Source of the DNA: Chania fonticola_B
GTDB taxonomy: Bacteria > Pseudomonadota > Gammaproteobacteria > Enterobacterales > Enterobacteriaceae
Reading direction: 5' to 3' (one strand)
Length of the DNA: 64,000 nucleotides
NCBI RefSeq assembly: GCF_048537545.1
Contig: NZ_CP183218.1
Shown: positions 25,496 through 34,377 of the stretch, in pieces
How positions within the stretch are numbered: position 1 is the first letter of the stretch
Layout: each line of letters opens with the position of its first letter
Notes under the pieces: model-generated
Databases searched by the model: none
What the model saw: the letters and a program-made list of their open reading frames with translations, nothing else
Told to the model about the DNA's origin: nothing
Program-made: the position numbers and the translations under genes

Positions 25496-25841
25496 TTCTA
25501 ATACAGCTTTGGTTAATCAATGAATTTTAATAAATTACATTATAAGCTTATTTATGCAAGGTCTAATGCTAAATCTTTATGGTATGGCGGTACTGGCGGG
25601 GCCTCTAAGACAGATTTAGCGCTCTGGGATCCTACGCTAAATAACTTCACCTAATACCGCACCACTGAAGCCTGAGGCAATACGGTTATAAACGATAACT
25701 TCCCCATCCAATCAATACACCCCATGAATATGTTTGTGTCAATTTAATTATATGGCGAATACATAGCATCCTTTAGATACTGGATTTCAGATCAGATCCA
25801 ATGTATTATAAATTTTTCTATACTTAATGTAAGGGACTTAC
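25496..25841. other. AT-rich gap upstream of hcp, no gene seen
   Basis: These 346 bp hold no convincing coding frame or RNA. They should contain promoters for hcp (plus) and the two-TM gene (minus), but no clear -35/-10 pair stands out. AAGGGA just before 25842 is the hcp ribosome site. Confidence 0.5.
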
Positions 25842-26321
25842 ATGGCTAATATAATTTACGGAACCATCCAGGGTGACAAGCAAGGGCTGATCTCTGCGGG
25901 GTGCTCAACTCCGGATTCAATAGGAAATAAGTACCAGAAGGGACATGAGGATCAGATCCTTGTCCTTGAATTGCTTAATCTTATGACTCGTGAAAGTAAC
26001 GTTCAACTCCACCCTCTCCAAATCAGAAAACCCATAGATAAAGCCACTCCACTCCTAGCCTTGGCAATGAACCAGAATGAACGTTTAACCTGTGAGTTTG
26101 TGTTTTACAGAATGAATGCATCTGGTGGGCTGGAAATTTTCTTTAAGATAAAACTAACAGGAGCGACGTTAACTGAAATCAGAATGTTTAGCCCTAACTC
26201 ATTAACGCATAATGAGGTTCAATCTGATGAAAGTATTTCCATCAAATATGAATCTATCACTTGGGAACATGTTATGGCTGGAACAAGTGCTTATAGCATC
26301 TGGGATGATAGGGTGTATTAA
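25842..26321 (+). CDS. hcp: Hcp-family type VI secretion tube protein (orphan)
   Basis: A 159-residue Hcp homologue. Recognisable blocks are the start MANIIYGTIQGDKQGLISAG, then KGHEDQILVLELLNLMTRES, QLHPLQIRKPIDKATPLLAL, and the C-terminal ISIKYESITWEHVMAGTSAY. Hcp rings stack into the tube of the type VI system and carry small effectors in their lumen. No other T6SS structural gene is in the window, so this is an auxiliary Hcp that would rely on a main cluster elsewhere. The putative effector starts 2 bp after its stop, implying co-translation and perhaps Hcp-borne delivery. Base composition is much more AT-rich than the flanking core genes. Confidence 0.9.
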   Translation: MANIIYGTIQGDKQGLISAGCSTPDSIGNKYQKGHEDQILVLELLNLMTRESNVQLHPLQIRKPIDKATPLLALAMNQNERLTCEFVFYRMNASGGLEIFFKIKLTGATLTEIRMFSPNSLTHNEVQSDESISIKYESITWEHVMAGTSAYSIWDDRVY

Positions 26322-26323
26322 TC

Positions 26324-27166
26324 ATGGGAACTACTGCAATAGCTCACTTGAAGTACGATTTAGATAGGCATGCTACTGACCTAAGACGTATTGCTACATT
26401 AGCCTCTGCTTACTTTATGCCTGATTACCAGACAAGAAGAGAGTATCTCAGACAAGTTGAGGAGTTTATAAACAACATCAATCGTAAATTTAAAAATACA
26501 TTTGATATAAACGAACGCATGAGACTAATATATGAAATGCGTTCTGAAAGTGAATTAGCAAGTCAAGAATATCAGATTTTAAGACAGGGTAATTATACAA
26601 AATATCTTATTACCGATATATATGAAGATCAGGGAGTGGTTAAGTATGCCAAAATAGGCTGGGGAGTTGTCACTGGTTCAGGTCAAGCTGTGGGTGGTGC
26701 ATTGATGGCCAATCTTGGCCGTAAACTTCATTCAAGAAAATTGAAAGGTTATGGTGCTATATTATTTGCTTATGGTCTAAACAATGCATATGAGTCTATA
26801 TCTCCTCTTATTTATGAACATGAGCATAAGGACTCTGGTTTACTCAGAGATGCTTATAGAAAAGGAGCTAAATTAGCTGGCTTGGACCAAAAATATGGTG
26901 ACTTAGCTTATAGCACTGTTGATTTCGCTATAACTGCTTATGCTGGGTATCGTGGCTTAGTTTTAAAGAACAATGCTAATAGACTCGCGACAAGTGGATT
27001 GTTTGAAAAACCCGGTACTGGTATGCTATTCAATAATCTTAAACCTGATTATGGGGCTAAGTGGGATACTAAAGGTGTTCCAATGAGAATTTTCATGGTA
27101 GGTACATCCATCGTTAAAGCTAAGATTCTTTTTGTCGATGGTACATATGAACTAAATGATGAATGA
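26324..27166 (+). CDS. putative Hcp-linked T6SS effector (DUF4225-like)
   Basis: A 280-residue protein. The N-terminal third (about 1-90) is helical and charged. The middle (about 105-165) is glycine-rich and hydrophobic: IGWGVVTGSGQAVGGALMAN and GYGAILFAYGLNNAYESI. A conserved-looking LLRDAYRKGAKLAGLDQKYG follows, then DFAITAYAGYRGLV and a polar C-terminus. I recall this pattern as DUF4225, found beside T6SS genes; that is memory, not a search. The hydrophobic core suggests a membrane-inserting toxin. Placement 2 bp after hcp is typical of cargo effectors. The opposing gene that ends 6 bp after it is the candidate immunity gene. Confidence 0.72.
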   Translation: MGTTAIAHLKYDLDRHATDLRRIATLASAYFMPDYQTRREYLRQVEEFINNINRKFKNTFDINERMRLIYEMRSESELASQEYQILRQGNYTKYLITDIYEDQGVVKYAKIGWGVVTGSGQAVGGALMANLGRKLHSRKLKGYGAILFAYGLNNAYESISPLIYEHEHKDSGLLRDAYRKGAKLAGLDQKYGDLAYSTVDFAITAYAGYRGLVLKNNANRLATSGLFEKPGTGMLFNNLKPDYGAKWDTKGVPMRIFMVGTSIVKAKILFVDGTYELNDE

Positions 27167-27172
27167 AAAAAT

Positions 27173-27586
27173 TCATTTATCAAAATATTCTACTTTTGGA
27201 GGTGAAACTCGATATAAAAACATACGGAATCGAAGTCTAACCAATTTTGCTGTTAGCAAGAGACTTAGCTTCATTCCTCTGCTATTAATCCAGATATAAA
27301 ATAAAACAAAAATAATTAACAATACAAAATAGAAGATAGCCTGCTTTACATCATCACTAAAGAAGTAAGCTCCAAACATCATCACAAAAAAAACAGAGGA
27401 AAGAAATATCATATTTCCACCGCATAGCTCAGCAACTAGCAGAATATAGTTTTTTAATGATTCATCATCTGTCGCTTTTACTCCTTTTCCATAGGTTTCA
27501 TTCTTTTTATCTCTATACTGATTCTTTAATTTTAGTAGCTCTTGGTAAGTGAATCCATTTTTCAAAATTAATTCATTGATTTTCAT
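27173..27586 (-). CDS. two-TM small protein, candidate immunity protein
   Basis: A 137-residue protein with a soluble N-terminus (NELILKNGFTYQELLKLKNQ), two strongly hydrophobic segments (about residues 56-75 and 82-102) and a basic C-terminal tail. It is convergent with the effector gene, stops 6 bp apart. No plus-strand gene follows the effector before yffB, so this is the only close immunity candidate; an inner-membrane location fits protection from a membrane-acting toxin. It shares layout and an N-terminal motif with the protein at 25121-25495. Immunity function is inference. Confidence 0.62.
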   Translation of the reverse strand: MKINELILKNGFTYQELLKLKNQYRDKKNETYGKGVKATDDESLKNYILLVAELCGGNMIFLSSVFFVMMFGAYFFSDDVKQAIFYFVLLIIFVLFYIWINSRGMKLSLLLTAKLVRLRFRMFLYRVSPPKVEYFDK

Positions 27587-28047
27587 AGCATTACTGTTAT
27601 CTTATTGCAGCTGACATTTCTCTTATTCTAACTTAATCGATTACTATAGAACAAGCAAAACCTAAAGATTCAATTATATTTTTAAAAACAAGCATTCATC
27701 ATAATAGTCGTTTATGCACAATAACCACATAGTATCAGTATAAAAACCTGTACCATACTGTGACTTTTGCCAACTGCCATACAGCTCGAACAATTCAGCA
27801 ATTAGTACTGAGTGGAGCTTTACCTTCCACGCTAACAAACGAGTAAAAACTTGCCTAAACCAGACGTATTCTGTATGTATTACCCTTTAAATAAAAACCT
27901 CTCTCTGTCAATGATGAGTACATCTCTGTCTGGATTTAAACCCCGTTTTCCCGCATTATCTGTGCTATCACCGTGCGGTATAAGTTAGTGATCAACGCTT
28001 GTGCCACTCAGTACAGATTTTGACGATTAAAAGGTAGCTTTTACGCC
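27587..28047. other. AT-rich gap at the right edge of the island
   Basis: These 461 bp show no gene, tRNA or insertion-sequence end. Composition shifts from AT-rich to core-like near 27.95-28.02 kb, which marks the probable right junction of the acquired block. The yffB promoter must lie in its last 100 bp. Confidence 0.5.
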
Positions 28048-28434
28048 ATGACAGACAAACCGCAGCACGTCTCGCTGACCATGTTCGGCATCAAAAATTG
28101 TGACACCATCAAAAAAGCCCGCCGCTGGCTGGAAGAACAGGGTGTGGCTTACCAATTCCACGACTATCGCGCAGACGGGCTCGACGAGCAGCTGTTGCGT
28201 GATTTTGTCGCGCGCCTGGGTTGGGAACCATTGTTGAATACTCGTGGAACCACCTGGCGTAAACTGGGTGAAGCCCAGCGCAATGCCTGCGACAATGCCG
28301 ATGCCGCCATCGCCCTTATGCTGGAGCAACCGGCCATGATCAAACGCCCTTTGCTGGATGATGGTAAAGGACATGTCCTGCTAGGCTTCAGCAGCGAAGG
28401 CTATCAGCAATTTATTACCGAGGTTAACTCATGA
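28048..28434 (+). CDS. yffB: ArsC/Spx-family protein YffB
   Basis: A 128-residue thioredoxin-fold protein of the ArsC-like branch. FGIKNCDTIKKARRWLEEQG holds the single conserved cysteine, and LLNTRGTTWRKLGE and IKRPLL are family blocks. Arsenate reductase activity is not established for this branch; a glutathione-dependent thiol role has been suggested. The N-terminus is about ten residues longer than E. coli YffB (118), so translation may instead begin at the internal ATG before FGIK. The stop overlaps the dapE start as ATGA, as in E. coli. Confidence 0.92.
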   Translation: MTDKPQHVSLTMFGIKNCDTIKKARRWLEEQGVAYQFHDYRADGLDEQLLRDFVARLGWEPLLNTRGTTWRKLGEAQRNACDNADAAIALMLEQPAMIKRPLLDDGKGHVLLGFSSEGYQQFITEVNS

Positions 28435-29558
28435 TCTGCCCTGTTATCGAACTGGCGCAACAGCTTATCAAGCGCCCTTCCCTCAGCCCACATGACGAAG
28501 GTTGTCAGGAGTTGATGATCGCCCGCCTGAAAGCGATCGGTTTTACCGTCGAACCAATGAACTTTGGCGATACGCAAAACTTCTGGGCCTGGCGCGGTCA
28601 GGGCAGTACTCTGGCATTTGCTGGTCACACCGATGTGGTGCCAACCGGCGACGAGAAAAATTGGGATAACCCGCCGTTTGAGCCCGTCATCCGCGACGGC
28701 ATGCTTTATGGTCGTGGAGCCGCCGATATGAAAGGCTCCCTGGCCGCCATGGTGGTAGCCGCAGAACGCTTCGTTGCCGCCAACCCCAACCATCAGGGCC
28801 GCCTGGCGTTTCTGATCACCTCAGACGAAGAGGCCAGCGCCACTCATGGTACCGTGAAGGTAGTGGAAGCCTTGATGGCTCGCAACGAGCGCCTTGATTA
28901 TTGCCTGGTCGGCGAACCTTCAAGCACCGAACGGGTCGGAGACGTGGTGAAAAATGGCCGCCGTGGCTCGATCACCGCCAATCTGCGTATTCATGGAGTC
29001 CAGGGTCACGTCGCCTATCCACATCTGGCCGATAATCCGGTTCACCGGGCTATGCCTGCGTTAAACGAACTGGTCGCCATTGAGTGGGATCAGGGCAACG
29101 AATTCTTCCCGCCAACCAGCATGCAAATTGCCAATGTGCAGGCCGGGACCGGCAGCAACAACGTGATCCCCGGTGAAATGTTCGTGCAGTTCAACTTCCG
29201 CTTCAGCACCGAGCTTACCGACACCCTGATCAAGCAGCGGGTGCAGGAACTGTTGGATCGCCATAACTTGAACTACAGCATCGACTGGTGGCTGTCTGGC
29301 CAGCCTTTCCTGACCGCTCGAGGCGATTTGGTCGATGCCGTGGTGAATGCGGTAGAACACTATGCCGAGCTCACCCCGCAACTACTGACTACCGGCGGTA
29401 CTTCTGATGGCCGCTTTATCGCTCAGATGGGAGCACAGGTGGTTGAGCTGGGGCCGGTCAACGCCACCATCCATAAAGTGAATGAATGCGTACATGCGGC
29501 CGATCTGCAGTTACTGAGCCGCATGTATCAGCGTATCATGGAGCAACTGGTCGCATGA
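28431..29558 (+). CDS. dapE: succinyl-diaminopimelate desuccinylase DapE
   Basis: A 375-residue M20-type zinc hydrolase, same length as E. coli DapE. It converts N-succinyl-L,L-diaminopimelate to L,L-diaminopimelate for lysine and peptidoglycan. Metal ligands and catalytic residues are visible: H66 and D68 (AGHTDVVP), D99 (GAADMKG), E133/E134 (TSDEEASA), and the C-terminal histidine in NATIHKVNE. It overlaps yffB and the M15 peptidase gene by four bases each. dapA of the same pathway is also in the window. Confidence 0.97.
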   Translation: MICPVIELAQQLIKRPSLSPHDEGCQELMIARLKAIGFTVEPMNFGDTQNFWAWRGQGSTLAFAGHTDVVPTGDEKNWDNPPFEPVIRDGMLYGRGAADMKGSLAAMVVAAERFVAANPNHQGRLAFLITSDEEASATHGTVKVVEALMARNERLDYCLVGEPSSTERVGDVVKNGRRGSITANLRIHGVQGHVAYPHLADNPVHRAMPALNELVAIEWDQGNEFFPPTSMQIANVQAGTGSNNVIPGEMFVQFNFRFSTELTDTLIKQRVQELLDRHNLNYSIDWWLSGQPFLTARGDLVDAVVNAVEHYAELTPQLLTTGGTSDGRFIAQMGAQVVELGPVNATIHKVNECVHAADLQLLSRMYQRIMEQLVA

Positions 29559-30229
29559 TCAGCGCAGAAATGCTCACCGGGCGCTCGACGGAGCACCTTA
29601 CCGTACTGAGCGGCAATCACCGGCTGCAACCCGCTGCGGTGGTGGCCTTTCAGGCCATGCAACAGGCGGCTAAAACGGCAGGCTTCGATCTGCAACCGGC
29701 CAGCACCTTTCGCGATTTTGACCGGCAGCTGGCGATCTGGAATGGTAAGTTCTGCGGAGAGCGGCCAGTATTGGATCACAATAGCCAACCGATGGATATC
29801 CAGCCACTATCTGCCGCCGAGCGTTGTGAAGCCATTTTGCGTTGGTCGGCCCTACCGGGTGCCAGCCGTCACCACTGGGGCAGCGATCTGGATGTTTACG
29901 ATCCGTCGCTGCTGCCCGTTGGGCAAAAGTTGCAGTTAGAGCCGTGGGAATATGAAGCCGGTGGTTATTTCCATCCGCTAAATCTTTGGCTGACTGCACA
30001 TATGGCCGAGTTTGGCTTCTATCGCCCGTTTACCGCCGATCAAGGTGGGGTGGCGGTGGAACCCTGGCATTTAAGTTATCGCCCGCTGGCGCAAGAGGCC
30101 GAGCATTTGCTGACGCCCGAGCTGCTGCTGGCGGCCTGGCGGGATAAGGACGTTGCTGGTGCAGCTTGGCTCGCAAGCCATCTGCCCGCGATATTCTCGC
30201 GTTTTATTCGCCCTGAAGGAAAGGTGTAA
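29555..30229 (+). CDS. M15-family D-alanyl-D-alanine carboxypeptidase-like protein
   Basis: A 224-residue zinc peptidase of the VanY/M15B type. SRHHWGSDLDVYD carries the His and Asp zinc ligands and VEPWHLSYRP the third His with its Trp. PASTFRDFDRQLAIWNGKF is the conserved N-terminal block. The ATG at 29555 overlaps the dapE stop (ATGA); an upstream frame extension lies inside dapE and is rejected. No signal peptide is visible, so its access to peptidoglycan is unclear. Pairing with dapE links it to cell-wall metabolism. Confidence 0.88.
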   Translation: MISAEMLTGRSTEHLTVLSGNHRLQPAAVVAFQAMQQAAKTAGFDLQPASTFRDFDRQLAIWNGKFCGERPVLDHNSQPMDIQPLSAAERCEAILRWSALPGASRHHWGSDLDVYDPSLLPVGQKLQLEPWEYEAGGYFHPLNLWLTAHMAEFGFYRPFTADQGGVAVEPWHLSYRPLAQEAEHLLTPELLLAAWRDKDVAGAAWLASHLPAIFSRFIRPEGKV

Positions 30230-30231
30230 AC

Positions 30232-30417
30232 ATGCATTGGTTAGCTGACTACTGGTGGATAATCCTGGTGATATTGGCAGGTATTATCATTAGCGGGATC
30301 AAGGAATTACGCCGCCTGGATCATCGAAAATTCCTGGCCAACAAGCCTGAATTGCCGCCTCACCGCGATAACAACGCCAAGTGGGACGACGAAGACGACT
30401 GGCCGAAAAAGCCATAA
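30232..30417 (+). CDS. ypfN: small membrane protein YpfN (UPF0370)
   Basis: A 61-residue protein with one N-terminal TM segment (WWIILVILAGIIISGI) and a charged tail ending KWDDEDDWPKK, matching E. coli YpfN (66 residues). Function unknown. It follows the M15 peptidase by 2 bp and ends this plus-strand operon, with a terminator hairpin directly after. Confidence 0.93.
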   Translation: MHWLADYWWIILVILAGIIISGIKELRRLDHRKFLANKPELPPHRDNNAKWDDEDDWPKKP

Positions 30418-30420
30418 CCT

Positions 30421-30451
30421 CAGGGCGCACATAGCGCCCTGCTGTTTATTT
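30421..30451. terminator. bidirectional terminator between ypfN and ypfH
   Basis: CAGGGCGC (30421-30428) pairs with GCGCCCTG (30434-30441) around ACATA, followed by the T-rich CTGTTTATTT. It separates convergent ypfN and ypfH. Confidence 0.82.
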
Positions 30452-31135
30452 AAAGGCGATCAGATCGCCCCGTTTACCAAACATCGCCTCTTCCCAATAG
30501 CGCTGCGGCACGTAGTAATGCAAACGCTCCAGAGCAGCGTTCATCATGCCCGAACTGATTGCATGCCCGACGCCTGGTTCAATATCCAACGTCACATCTG
30601 CGCCAACGGCCTGCAACTGAGCCTCAGCCGCTTGCGCATGTTCCGCAGCAATAACGCCGTCCGTCTCACCATGGATCAGGTGTACCACGCTGTCACCAAA
30701 ATCGGCTTGCGGTAACTGGGCAAAGCGGCCGCTGAAGGCCACTACCCGCCCGGCCAGTTTGGCTTCGGCTTTTAGCCCTTCCAGCGCCATGATCGAACCC
30801 TGCGAAAAACCAACCAGCGCGGTGCCCGCGTAGCCCACACCGCTGTGCTGCTGCCAGTAGCGCACGGTTTCAACAAAGGTTGGCATCACTTCGGCAATGC
30901 GCTGCGTGCGGTTGTGTTCGGTGATCCCCTGAACCGAGAACCATTGGCGACCCTCACCGTTGCCAAAAGCGAATGGACCACCAATGCTCACCACCAAAGC
31001 CTGTGGGAAATCTTTGGCGAAGTAACTGCCGATCTCCCCCATTGCCACCGGATTATCCCCTACGCCATGAAACAGCAGTATCAGTTGCTCTGCCGGAGCT
31101 GCGGGGCTTTGGACAACGAAATGCGAGTGTTTCAT
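30446..31135 (-). CDS. ypfH: serine esterase YpfH
   Basis: A 229-residue alpha/beta hydrolase of the phospholipase/carboxylesterase family. The nucleophile elbow is GFSQGS; the catalytic Asp is in HGETDGVI and the His in GVGHAISSGM. E. coli YpfH hydrolyses short acyl esters. GGAG lies 8 bases before the ATG. It lies between the convergent ypfN operon and tmcA, as in E. coli, but with a 107-bp gap to tmcA. Confidence 0.93.
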   Translation of the reverse strand: MKHSHFVVQSPAAPAEQLILLFHGVGDNPVAMGEIGSYFAKDFPQALVVSIGGPFAFGNGEGRQWFSVQGITEHNRTQRIAEVMPTFVETVRYWQQHSGVGYAGTALVGFSQGSIMALEGLKAEAKLAGRVVAFSGRFAQLPQADFGDSVVHLIHGETDGVIAAEHAQAAEAQLQAVGADVTLDIEPGVGHAISSGMMNAALERLHYYVPQRYWEEAMFGKRGDLIAFK

Positions 31136-31242
31136 AGGGGACTCCTCAGGTTAGAGACATCCGGGACAGACCCGGCAACTGCCCTTACTATACGCCGCGG
31201 AGAAATCAGGAAAATCGGGTTTTATTGAACAACTCTTTCCAT

Positions 31243-33252
31243 TTATTGCAACGACTGCGCCCACTCCTGCCAGTAGCGGCAATGTTGCGCATTAAGCTGT
31301 TGCAACGCCTGCCCTGCCTCTTGCCGCCAAAGCCGCAGCAAGGCTTTTTGGCCACTCAGGCCATATTGGGCAGCGCACTGGGCCACGGTTTGTTGTTGCT
31401 GCAAATGCGCACGCAATGCCGCACAGGGCAATGAGCTGCTCAACAGCAGACGTTGTAATGCCCCCAGGCTGGCCTCCAAGGGCCGATGGGCAAAGGCAAA
31501 ACCGGCCAGCTCGCGCCAGTCTTCTTCATTTAATAGCGGATCGGTATCATCGTCGAGCTCCAGCAACAGGTCGCTACGTTGCCGCAACCAGCGCCAATCC
31601 CGTGCCAGGTGCTTATGCGCCGCATGGCACAGTGCCTCTCCTTGCTCGCTAATGGCCAGCACCGCCATGGCGGTGTAACAGCCACTGCTGGCCTCCGGTT
31701 TGTTGCCAATCCGCACCAGGGTGAAGCCACAAGATTGCCAAAACCGCCACAGCGGCTCGGTATAGCCGAAGCTAACGGAAAGAAAATCCACCCCCTGAGA
31801 GTCACGTTTTTGCTGTTTCACCAACCGGCTGGCGATCCCTTGCTGGCGTAACTCCGGCAACACGGCGATACGGGTAATGCGACGGGAACGCAACGTAGGT
31901 GCCCACCATTGGCCGCTATGTGCCGCCAAAGATTGAACGACCAGATTGCCACGTGGCCTCCTGCGGCCCGCCCACACCTCGTGGGCCAGTTCAACCGATA
32001 AGCCGCCCTCATCTACCAACCATAGCGCCCCGACCACCTCATCCCCCAACAACGCCGCACTGAAGTGCATCCCGGGCGCATCCATCAGACGGCGTAAATC
32101 CAGCGGTGAGGTTTTATAGTGTGCGCTACAGAGCAACGCATAGAAACGCCGTAACCGTTGCGGATCGGCGCACAGTTCAGCCTGTTCAATAGCACCAAAA
32201 GTGGGTGACTGCCCGGCCACTGCCCATACCGGTTCCTCGTTGAACAGCAAGGCGTGATCGATAATCCGCTCCAGGGCATCGCCCAGCGCCCAACGCATCG
32301 GTTGCTGCAAGCTTAACGGCTGCCACTGCGGTAAGGAGGCGCAGAACTTCAGTAAAAATCCGCGCCCCGTTCCTTCATATCCCTGCACCGTAGTTGTCAG
32401 CAATACGCGCGGGAAATAGTCCATTAACTGTTGCAGTAAAGGTCCAGGGATCGCTGCAGCCTCATCCACCAGCAGCCAGCCAACCCCCTCTGCCCCCTGT
32501 TCAGCACAATGCTGTAGCAAAGCATCCGGTGCCCAAAACTTGGCCCGTCCTGCGGCCCACTCGCTGGCAACGTCGGTAGCGGCGCGGCTCGGGCCGGTGA
32601 TCCAGCAGGTTAACGGGCTGCTGGCCATCAACATCCCCGCCACCGTTGATTTCCCCCGGCCACGCGCAGCAGTTAATACCCAGATCCCAGACTCGGCAGC
32701 CAACAAGCGGGCCAAAATGGCCTGCTGTTCCTCACTCGGATTACCCTGGGGAGCCTGCCAAGCTGGCCGTAATGGTAAGGGAGCCAGGCACAACGGTTCA
32801 CCTTGCCGCCAGATAGACACTTCGCTATCGGCCAGCAACCGTTGTTGCAGATGGTGGATAAAATGGGGCGTGGCGATCGGCTGTGGGCAATCGCTCCAGC
32901 GCAGGCTGTCGCTATCTGGCTGCTGCGGCCAACTTTGCCAAGGTGGAACCAGCAACAGTAACCAGCTACCGGCTTGTAATGTCCCGCAGAGCTGGGCCAG
33001 CGCTTCAACGTCCAGCCCCGCTAACGCATCAAATACCGCATGCAACCGCTCTTGCCCCAACAAGGTTTTGACCGCGTGACTCGCCAACGCATCGATTCCT
33101 GCGGGCACGTCATTACCGACCCAAGGCCAGTCCCCCGGCAGCCGTGCCGCCAGTTGCTGCGCCTGATCTCGGCACCATTGCGATTCTCCGCTGATCACCA
33201 ACAGCCGCCGAATACCCTGCTGCTGCATGCGTTGTTGCATTTTTTGTAACAT
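31243..33252 (-). CDS. tmcA: tRNA(Met) cytidine acetyltransferase TmcA
   Basis: A 669-residue enzyme that makes N4-acetylcytidine at the wobble base of elongator tRNA-Met using acetyl-CoA and ATP. The order is an N-terminal DUF1726 domain, a RecD-like helicase module with Walker A TAARGRGKSTVAG and Walker B LLVDEAAAIP, then a GNAT domain (RITRIAVLPELRQQGIASRL, ASSGCYTAMAV) and a C-terminal tRNA-binding tail. Length agrees with E. coli (671). No clear ribosome site precedes the ATG at 33252; the internal ATG at Met5 or Met9 is also possible. Confidence 0.96.
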   Translation of the reverse strand: MLQKMQQRMQQQGIRRLLVISGESQWCRDQAQQLAARLPGDWPWVGNDVPAGIDALASHAVKTLLGQERLHAVFDALAGLDVEALAQLCGTLQAGSWLLLLVPPWQSWPQQPDSDSLRWSDCPQPIATPHFIHHLQQRLLADSEVSIWRQGEPLCLAPLPLRPAWQAPQGNPSEEQQAILARLLAAESGIWVLTAARGRGKSTVAGMLMASSPLTCWITGPSRAATDVASEWAAGRAKFWAPDALLQHCAEQGAEGVGWLLVDEAAAIPGPLLQQLMDYFPRVLLTTTVQGYEGTGRGFLLKFCASLPQWQPLSLQQPMRWALGDALERIIDHALLFNEEPVWAVAGQSPTFGAIEQAELCADPQRLRRFYALLCSAHYKTSPLDLRRLMDAPGMHFSAALLGDEVVGALWLVDEGGLSVELAHEVWAGRRRPRGNLVVQSLAAHSGQWWAPTLRSRRITRIAVLPELRQQGIASRLVKQQKRDSQGVDFLSVSFGYTEPLWRFWQSCGFTLVRIGNKPEASSGCYTAMAVLAISEQGEALCHAAHKHLARDWRWLRQRSDLLLELDDDTDPLLNEEDWRELAGFAFAHRPLEASLGALQRLLLSSSLPCAALRAHLQQQQTVAQCAAQYGLSGQKALLRLWRQEAGQALQQLNAQHCRYWQEWAQSLQ

Positions 33253-33308
33253 GAATATTGAGGCCTGAAAGCAGAGTGCCGGGCTCTAGGCACCGGCACT
33301 GAGTAATA

Positions 33309-34178
33309 TCAACGGGAGGCGAAGATATTGCAGGTATTAGGGTCGCCGCTATCGAACCCTTGCTTGAACCAGGTATAACGCTGCTGCGAAGTGCCATGCG
33401 TAAAGCTGTCTGGCACCACTCTCCCTTGGCTTTGCTGCTGCAAACGGTCGTCACCAATCGCCTGCGCGGCATTCAATGCGGATTGCAGATCGCCTGCTTC
33501 CAGCATCTGCTGTTTCTCGGCGTAATGGCCCCAAACGCCAGCAAAGCAGTCGGCCTGAAGCTCCATTTTCACCGACAGGCGGTTAACCTCTGCCTGGCTA
33601 GCCCCTTGCTGCATCTGGCGAACCTTGCGCTCAATCCCCAAGAGATTCTGCACGTGGTGGCCCACTTCATGCGCAACCACATAGGCCTGGGCAAAATCAC
33701 CGCCAGCACCCAGCTTGGTTTTCATATCCTGGTAGAACGAGAGATCGATATAGACAGTATCGTCCGCAGGGCAGTAAAACGGCCCCATCACCGATTGACC
33801 GGTGCCGCAGCCGGTACGCGTCGCGCCCCGGTACATCACCAGTTTCGGATCCTGATAGTTTTTCCCCATCTGCTTGAAGATGCCCTGCCAGTTATCTTCG
33901 GTAGACGCCAGCACCACCGAGGTAAACTTGGCCAGTTGATCGTCTTGCGGGCTGATGCTGGCGCTTTGCTGCTGAGACTGTGGGGAGACATCTCCGCCAT
34001 TCAGCAGAGGAGTCAGGTCTACCCCGTAGTAACCGGCAACCAGCACCACGACCAGAATGATCAGGCCACCTTTGCCGCCGATAGGTATCCGGGGGCCGCC
34101 ACCGCCGCCGCCCAGACCTGAAGACTGCCCACGGCGATCCTCGACATTGTCACTTTCTCGACGCCCTTGCCAACGCAT
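33309..34178 (-). CDS. ypfJ: YpfJ neutral zinc metallopeptidase-like protein
   Basis: A 289-residue protein with one TM segment near residue 36-53 (GGLIILVVVLVAGYYGVDL) and a metallopeptidase domain with the zincin motif VAHEVGHHVQN. CGTGQSVMGPFYCPADDTVYID and ELQADCFAGVWGHYAE are family blocks. The peptidase domain should be periplasmic. Activity in vivo is not established. It is followed by tmcA on the same strand and preceded by a short repeat element and purC. Confidence 0.94.
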   Translation of the reverse strand: MRWQGRRESDNVEDRRGQSSGLGGGGGGPRIPIGGKGGLIILVVVLVAGYYGVDLTPLLNGGDVSPQSQQQSASISPQDDQLAKFTSVVLASTEDNWQGIFKQMGKNYQDPKLVMYRGATRTGCGTGQSVMGPFYCPADDTVYIDLSFYQDMKTKLGAGGDFAQAYVVAHEVGHHVQNLLGIERKVRQMQQGASQAEVNRLSVKMELQADCFAGVWGHYAEKQQMLEAGDLQSALNAAQAIGDDRLQQQSQGRVVPDSFTHGTSQQRYTWFKQGFDSGDPNTCNIFASR

Positions 34179-34316
34179 AAATAAACTCCAGAGATGATTT
34201 TTAATAATCGTAGGAAACTAGCCCTGGTTACTATTATAAGGCGTTCGTGACGCAGCGAATGCAGTAATTTTCTGGAAAGTGGTGAATGAGGGGTGGGAGG
34301 CTCAGTTCGATGCTTT

Positions 34317-34365
34317 GCCCCTCACTCTAGCCCTTCCCCTGTAAGAGAGTGCTAAAGTGAGGGGC
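34317..34365. repeat. short palindromic member of the CCCCTCAC repeat family
   Basis: GCCCCTCACT (34317-34326) and AGTGAGGGGC (34356-34365) form exact 10-bp arms. The inner sequence (CTAGCCCTTCCCCTGT) resembles the ends of the elements at 6379-6755 and 59692-59907, brought together without a core. It lies between codirectional purC and ypfJ and may end or process transcripts. Confidence 0.75.
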
Positions 34366-34377
34366 ATGATTTAACGA

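Noticed and set aside
25040..28020. prophage or integrative element
   Set aside because: No integrase, transposase, tRNA target or direct-repeat ends are visible; only composition and gene content suggest transfer.
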